Origin: Balneolaceae bacterium
GTDB lineage: Bacteria > Bacteroidota > Rhodothermia > Balneolales > Balneolaceae
Assembly (NCBI GenBank): GCA_007135335.1
Contig: SLJB01000203.1
Location: 1-35,883, forward strand
DNA: 35,883 nt
Direction of reading: 5' to 3'
Part shown: one piece after another, positions 30,424 to 35,883 of the stretch
How positions within the stretch are numbered: the stretch's first letter is position 1
Layout of the letters: each line of letters begins with the position of its first letter
The notes under the pieces: generated by a model
Database searches by the model: none
The model's input: only the letters and a program-made list of their open reading frames with translations
Told to the model about the DNA's origin: nothing
Program-made: the position numbers and the translations under genes

Positions 30424-31641
30424 TCAGGAGATCAACTCAGGATGTTCGGCATTAAAATTTATCAGGTTAAAACTGTGGAAATACTGCATGATGGACTTCT
30501 TCAGATGCCAGATTACAAATGCATCTGCGTCGCGAATTCCATCAAGGTTTCGATACAACTTCTCTCTGGCTTCAGCTACATTGGAATTGGTCCAGATGTA
30601 GCGGCTGCAGGTTCGCATAATCCATAGCTGGCGTTTTTCCTCGAGTTCGTCAAAATCTTTCCCTTTTTCATCTTTGGTCAGCCATTTTTGCCATCTGTTG
30701 CTGTTAATCACTGCATTTTTCAGAGCTTCTTTTAAGCCGGATTCTTTGCCAATTTTGTTCTCAAGTTCTACCAGTTCCATCAGGGCGATGAACTCCTCTT
30801 CCGTAAACTCAGGACCTACGTTTGCACCACCCATTCCGCTAAGGGGATAATCTTCGGGATTGTCAACATAATCTGAGTAGTGGCCTTTGATGAGCGCACC
30901 GTACTCTTTTACATGGCTTGTGAGGTTGGCTGCAACATCGGGATCAAATTCTGTGGTATGAAGGTCTGTACCCACTTTGCCAACCACGAAACAGGGCCAG
31001 CTATCTTCAATTCCTTTCTCTTTCAGGCCTTTATCAAGCCCTTCAAGGAATTGATCAAAACTTTCCATATTGGCCAGGCCGCCATGCACTTCTTCGGTAC
31101 CCACCTCATAACTGATTGGAGGGTAGTTATTTGAACGCCTGTAATTTTCGGCGTGCTCAATCATATCGAGCGTACGCTCAACCACGAGATCAATTGGGAT
31201 GGGTTCATCATTTCCCAGGCGAATATCTACAGTCGGGTCGATGTGAAGCAATGCATAACCGGCATCAATACAGGCCTCGAGGGTTATTTTTACTTCAGAC
31301 ATCGATTTTTCAAAGCTGTACTTTTCGGTGGAATGTTTGTCTTTCAGCCAAGGGCCGCCATGATCGAGGCAGGTATAAACGGGCGACTGAAGCCCAATTT
31401 TTTCTGAGTAATCGGAGATAAAGCCGGTCAGTTCTTTTGGTGTCAATCCGGTGTATCCGCCATCACGGTCAACCTGGTTTAATGTGGCTGCAAATAACAT
31501 AGGGGCATTCGCCTCCTTTGCTGCCTGAAGGGCCGCTCTTGTTACGGCTTCAGAGTTTGGGCAAACTGCAAAAAGGGTTTTTTTTAATTTTTTATTTTCA
31601 ATGAATGCTGTGATAATTTTTTTTAAAGCGGGAGTTCCCAT
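30424..31641 (-). CDS. D-tagatose-bisphosphate aldolase non-catalytic subunit-like (KbaZ/GatZ family, divergent)
   Basis: 405 aa; [27 protein letters not shown] matches the recalled KbaZ motif [58 protein letters not shown]. Confidence 0.85.
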   Translation of the reverse strand: [405 protein letters not shown]

Positions 31642-31694
31642 TTAATATGTTTTATATGTCTGTTAAAGTTATACTTATACAAAAGCGCTACCAG

Positions 31695-32837
31695 TTAATT
31701 GTAAATAGTAACGCCTTTAACTACTCTTGAAATAGCATTATTCTCGGAGGGAGAGTCGGGGTTAAGACCAAGGCTAAGGGATTTGTAATATCCCATAATC
31801 TGTGCAGGTAATACGTATAAAATTGTTTTATATGCTGATTTTTGAGATTCTTCGTCAAGTTTGAAGATGATCTTCTGATCCAGATCCAGTCCATTTGCTT
31901 GATCTTCATCGCAAAATACACCAATACAGTGTTTAGCAACTCCATCATCCAGAATCTGACAGGCAAGATCTTTTTCGTACCTGAATACACTCTCATCTGT
32001 AGAGAATAAAAAAACTAAAACTGTATTTTCATTAACCACAGCTTTGGGGCCATGCCGGAAGCCAAGAAAAGAATCAAATTTACCGACAACCTTACCATCG
32101 GTGAGTTCCTGTACTTTTAGATGGGATTCTTTTGCAATTCCCTCAAGAGGGCCTGATCCCAAAAATACAATTCTGTCGAAATAACTGAATGAAATTTCTT
32201 TTAGCCTTGCACTGCAGCTACTGACCACAGATCGTGCAGAATCAGCAATCTGATCAATCAACACTGCCTGTCTGTTTTGTTTGTTGTATTCTGTTAAATA
32301 TGTAGCGGTTAGTATCATAGAGGTGAAACTTCCCGTCATTGCTAATCCCAAATCTTCAGATTCAGGCGGAAGCACAATCGTTAGGCCGTTGTGTAGATCA
32401 TTTATTCTGTGTGCCAGTTCGCCATCTTCATTGCACGTAATGGCAATATGATGAACTTCTTTACAGAGATTTTCTGCAATATCAACCGCGGCATTACTTT
32501 CAGGGCTGTTTCCTGATCTTGCAAATGAAATTAAAAGAAGAGGTACTTCAGGATCCACAAACTCTTTGAAATGAGTTACAAGTGTGGTTGTTGAGATGGC
32601 ATTCACATTAATGCCGGTTTTCATATGAAAAAGATGCTGCACACTTTCACCTATAAAGGAGGAACTTCCTGCACCTGTTAAAATGATATTTAAATGCGAC
32701 TTCTCAAGCAGCGGACATAAAAACGATTTTATAGACTCGTTTTCTTTTAATAATTGAATGGTTTTGACCCAAAGATCGGGCTGGCCTTCAATTTCTTTCT
32801 TTGTGTGTACTGAATTGAGATTTTTTTCTATGTCCAT
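31695..32837 (-). CDS. agaS: SIS-domain galactosamine-6-phosphate deaminase/isomerase-like protein
   Basis: 380 aa; LNIILTGAGSSSFIGESV, TTTLVTHFKEFVDPEVPLLLISFARSGNSPESNAAV, FLGSGPLEGIAKESHLKVQELTDGKVVGKFDSFLGFRHGPKAVVNENTVLVFLFS; tail SPSENNAISRVVKGVTIY. Closely matches recalled E. coli AgaS. Confidence 0.85.
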   Translation of the reverse strand: MDIEKNLNSVHTKKEIEGQPDLWVKTIQLLKENESIKSFLCPLLEKSHLNIILTGAGSSSFIGESVQHLFHMKTGINVNAISTTTLVTHFKEFVDPEVPLLLISFARSGNSPESNAAVDIAENLCKEVHHIAITCNEDGELAHRINDLHNGLTIVLPPESEDLGLAMTGSFTSMILTATYLTEYNKQNRQAVLIDQIADSARSVVSSCSARLKEISFSYFDRIVFLGSGPLEGIAKESHLKVQELTDGKVVGKFDSFLGFRHGPKAVVNENTVLVFLFSTDESVFRYEKDLACQILDDGVAKHCIGVFCDEDQANGLDLDQKIIFKLDEESQKSAYKTILYVLPAQIMGYYKSLSLGLNPDSPSENNAISRVVKGVTIYN

Positions 32838-33224
32838 ATCTGTAATAGTAGTTAGCTCCGAGAATCTGAATTTAATAACGGTATGCTGATTCTCGTTGTC
32901 AAGTCTAAATGATTTGTCGTTTCTAAATAAAATTTAATCTAAAAAAAACCAAACGAAATAAAAAACACAATAAATAATAAGAATAAAAAAACTGTATGCT
33001 TCAGATGCCTTCAGGTTTTAATTAAGGTGAACCGATGTATGTCTAAATGATATATAAGCACTTTTTTTATAAATAAATGATTTTACACTCTCAATATACT
33101 CTGAATGGTAGTACTTAGGTATCTGAATCTCGAATGATTTACATATAAGCTCAGAGCAGAAACGTAAGTGCGATTTGACTGACTGGAATCTGATTTTGAG
33201 ATATGAGAGATGTAAAATCTTTGA

Positions 33225-33342
33225 CAACACAGGTTGATCTTGCAAATAGATAACAAAAAATAATTTATTAAGTTTCATTTTTTTACTAAACTGATCAAGC
33301 CAGGTTTTTATATGCTGTCCTTAACACATAATGACTGTGTTG
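33225..33342. promoter_or_regulatory. Candidate operator: inverted CAACACAG motifs upstream of the GH109-like gene
   Basis: CAACACAG at 33225-33232 and CTGTGTTG at 33335-33342; the second lies in the dyad TTAACACA-N7-TGTGTTGA. Confidence 0.3.
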
Positions 33343-33476
33343 AATTATACTGCATACAAGGTGCTGGATTCAGACTTTAGTTTTTCAGATTTGTCGAACC
33401 GTTTGAATTACCCATTAATCAGGGTTTCCGGGATGGCTTGATTTTAGCAATAACAAATAAAAAAAGGTATAAACAA

Positions 33477-34820
33477 GTGAATAGAAAAGATTTTATTAAA
33501 GCGTCCTCAGCTTCTGCGGCAGGTTTTGCCCTCCCAATTAAATCGTTCAACATCGCCTCCAAAAAAGATGACCGTTTTGTACGGGTTGGATTTATTGGTA
33601 CAGGATCGAGGGGAACGGGGCATCTCAGAGGAATCTTGAACAGAGATGATATTCAGGTACCTGCCATTTGCGATTTGGATCCGGAAAACGCTGCACGGGC
33701 TCAGCAATTAGTGCACGATGCCGGCAAAGGGCGGGCCGAGCTCTACACAGACGGAGCGGATGCGTACAAGAAACTTGTGGAACGGGATGATTTGGATGCT
33801 GTGGTAATCAGTACACCATGGGAATATCACGTAGAACAGAGTGTTGCTGCCATGCGGGCAGGCAAGTATGTTGCCCTTGAAATCCCTGCCGCAATTTCAA
33901 TTGAAGGCTGCTGGGATCTTGTGAATACCTACGAAGAGACCGGTGTGCCGCTTATGCCTCTGAAAAATACATGCTACCAACGCGATGTAATGGCTGTGCT
34001 TAACATGGTTCGTGAGGGTCTGTTTGGTGAGCTGGTTCACGCACAATGTGGTTATCAGCACAATCTGTATGGAGTGCTTTTCAGGGATGATGCTGAGTTT
34101 GGCCCACATGACGGACGAGCTCGTGCTTCAAACTGGCGCACACAGCACAACTTAAAACGCAATGCATTGCTCTACCCTGATCATGGAACCGGGGCTGTGG
34201 GCCACTGGCTGAATATCCATCGAGGAAATCAGTACCTGAGTCTTTCAGCAGCGGCAAGTAAGGCGAAGGGGTTAACCAACTACGTGAAAAAGCACGGAGG
34301 TGAAAATCACCCTTATCGGGATGCCGATTTTAAAAAAGGGGATATTGTTACTGCAACACTAACTACGGCAAATGGCGAGACTGTAATCATTATTCACGAT
34401 ACAACCCTGCCGCGTGCTGATAATAATAAAGCATTCAGAGTGCAGGGAACCAACGGTTTATGGCAGCTTGAAGCCGATCGTATTTATATAGAAGGCAGAT
34501 CACCCGATCACCGCTGGGATGCATTTCAGCCGTATCAGGATGAATTTGATTCATCCGTATGGAAACGACACGAAGAGGAAGCTCGTGGTTCAGGCCATGG
34601 CGGTAAAGATTTCTTTATCCGGAACGCATTTATCGAATCCGTGAAACGGAATATCAATCCGCCTATTGATGTGTATGATGCAGCCAGCAGCGCTGCGATT
34701 GTGGCATTATCGGAACAGTCTATTGCAAATGGCGGTTCGGCTGTTTCATTTCCGGATTTTACCCGCGGCAAATGGGTATCAAATAAGCCGATTTTCCTTC
34801 CGGAAGAACTCGGCTACTAA
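33477..34820 (+). CDS. Gfo/Idh/MocA-fold protein, GH109 (alpha-N-acetylgalactosaminidase)-like, with Tat-like leader
   Basis: VGFIGTGSRGTGHLRGIL Rossmann motif; KYVALEIPAAISIEGCWDLV; CGYQHNLYGVLF; LNIHRGNQYLSLSAA. An in-frame GTG at 33477 preceded by AAAAAAGG gives (M)NRKDFIKASSASAAGFALP. The supplied ORF starts at an upstream TTG (33438). Confidence 0.82.
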   Translation: MNRKDFIKASSASAAGFALPIKSFNIASKKDDRFVRVGFIGTGSRGTGHLRGILNRDDIQVPAICDLDPENAARAQQLVHDAGKGRAELYTDGADAYKKLVERDDLDAVVISTPWEYHVEQSVAAMRAGKYVALEIPAAISIEGCWDLVNTYEETGVPLMPLKNTCYQRDVMAVLNMVREGLFGELVHAQCGYQHNLYGVLFRDDAEFGPHDGRARASNWRTQHNLKRNALLYPDHGTGAVGHWLNIHRGNQYLSLSAAASKAKGLTNYVKKHGGENHPYRDADFKKGDIVTATLTTANGETVIIIHDTTLPRADNNKAFRVQGTNGLWQLEADRIYIEGRSPDHRWDAFQPYQDEFDSSVWKRHEEEARGSGHGGKDFFIRNAFIESVKRNINPPIDVYDAASSAAIVALSEQSIANGGSAVSFPDFTRGKWVSNKPIFLPEELGY

Positions 34821-34868
34821 GAAATAGAAAGGGAAAATCTCCATTCAACAAAATCAAATAACTACCCG

Positions 34869-35789
34869 ATGACTAAACCAATTGTGAAACCATGGCTGTT
34901 TTATGCACTTAGTGTAACCGTGCTATGGGGCGTATGGGGTTCCTTAATAGAATTTCCCGAACAGTCCGGGTTCCCGGCCACACTATCCTATGTGGTCTGG
35001 TCAATGACTCTGATTCCTGTTACTATTTATGCACTCAGCAGAAATAACTGGCAGCTCGATTTTAACAAGAGTGCCATATTCTATGGGATGACGGCAGGTT
35101 TTCTGGGATGTGGAGGGCAGCTGATTCTGTTTCAGGCGCTGAACTTTACCCCGGCTTACCTTTTTTTCCCCATCATCTCACTGAATCCAGCCATTACCAT
35201 TATACTTTCTGTATTGATTATTAAAGAAAGAGCGAGCCGGCTGGCATGGATTGGTATTTTTTTGGCACTCTGCGCTATTCTGATGCTGTCTTACCAGGAA
35301 CCGGGAAGTAATGGAAGCGAAGGCAGTGTTTGGCTGCTGATTGCAATTTTGATTTCGGCGATGTGGGGAACACAGGCATTTGTGATTAAGCACGGCAGCA
35401 GTGTAAGCAAAACAGGCAGTATGAAAGCTGAGAGCATTGTTTTTTACACAATGGCGTGTTCGATCATTCTGATACCTTTTGCACTGATGATGACAGATTT
35501 CAGTGCAGATATCAACTGGGGGCTCAATGGGATGTATTCTGCGGCAGCCATCCAGAGTTTAAATGCCATAGGGTTTTTATTCTTCGCCCTGGCCATCCGC
35601 TATGGTAAAGCGATCATTGTAGTACCGCTGATGAACGCATCAGCCCCGGTTGTTACGGTTATTCTTTCACTTATTATATATGCCGTACTGCCTCATCCGG
35701 TTATCCTTGCAGGTATGCTGATTGCGTTTATTGCTATCTACCTGATGACCAGAGAAGAGGCCGCTATGGAGGGAACAAACAAAGTTTAG
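34869..35789 (+). CDS. EamA/DMT-superfamily permease (copy B)
   Basis: 306 aa; WGVWGSLIEFPEQSGFPATLSYVVWSMTLIPVTIYAL; paralogous along its length to the 26933-27856 product. Confidence 0.82.
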   Translation: MTKPIVKPWLFYALSVTVLWGVWGSLIEFPEQSGFPATLSYVVWSMTLIPVTIYALSRNNWQLDFNKSAIFYGMTAGFLGCGGQLILFQALNFTPAYLFFPIISLNPAITIILSVLIIKERASRLAWIGIFLALCAILMLSYQEPGSNGSEGSVWLLIAILISAMWGTQAFVIKHGSSVSKTGSMKAESIVFYTMACSIILIPFALMMTDFSADINWGLNGMYSAAAIQSLNAIGFLFFALAIRYGKAIIVVPLMNASAPVVTVILSLIIYAVLPHPVILAGMLIAFIAIYLMTREEAAMEGTNKV

Positions 35790-35824
35790 TTTTCATGATG
35801 TAATCACATTTCACAGAAACCATT

Positions 35825-35883
35825 ATGGGTGCACTACAAGATTTACGGGAAGAGGTTTGGATGGCGAATATGGAGCTTTTCCG
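35825..35883 (+). CDS. Truncated at window edge: probable AraD/class II aldolase-epimerase-like protein
   Basis: Start MGALQDLREEVWMANMELF resembles AraD N-termini of the form M-L-E-x-L-K-x-E-V-x-x-A-N-L-x-L. Only 19 codons are visible. Confidence 0.35.
   Translation, partial: MGALQDLREEVWMANMELF

Noticed and set aside
33018-33278. 86-aa minus-strand ORF in the divergent control region
   Set aside because: No Shine-Dalgarno before the ATG, AT-driven composition and no recognisable family; it could be chance.

Overview
The window reads as a chromosomal segment of a Bacteroidota/Balneolota-type bacterium. This lineage guess comes from gene content and protein style and was not tested. I support 27 complete protein genes plus one truncated at the right edge. 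Left two-thirds: mostly housekeeping and scattered genes. These are lysA, an M28 peptidase, an S1 protease lipoprotein, a CPA2 antiporter with USP-like and EIIA-like tail domains, hisS, an M1 peptidase, a small envelope protein, pdeM and an Lhr-type helicase, acs, ald, rsmA, a sialidase-like lipoprotein, and groES/groEL. Right third (about 23.1-35.9 kb): a coherent sugar-catabolism locus. It has an AgaR-like DeoR regulator, an SSS symporter, a COG2159 amidohydrolase, an EamA permease, a LbH acetyltransferase, a KbaY-type aldolase, a PfkB kinase, a divergent KbaZ/GatZ protein and an AgaS-type SIS protein. A divergent unit carries a GH109-like oxidoreductase-fold hydrolase, a second EamA permease and the start of an AraD/aldolase-II-like gene. 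It resembles a non-PTS N-acetylgalactosamine or related amino-sugar pathway and lacks an obvious NagA/AgaA deacetylase. This is the best candidate for a poorly described system. Other items of interest are an EIIA-like antiporter tail with a displaced His, a REP-like hairpin cluster next to a start-less coding remnant, and dyads in the 640-bp divergent control region. I saw no CRISPR array, rRNA, tRNA or transposase.
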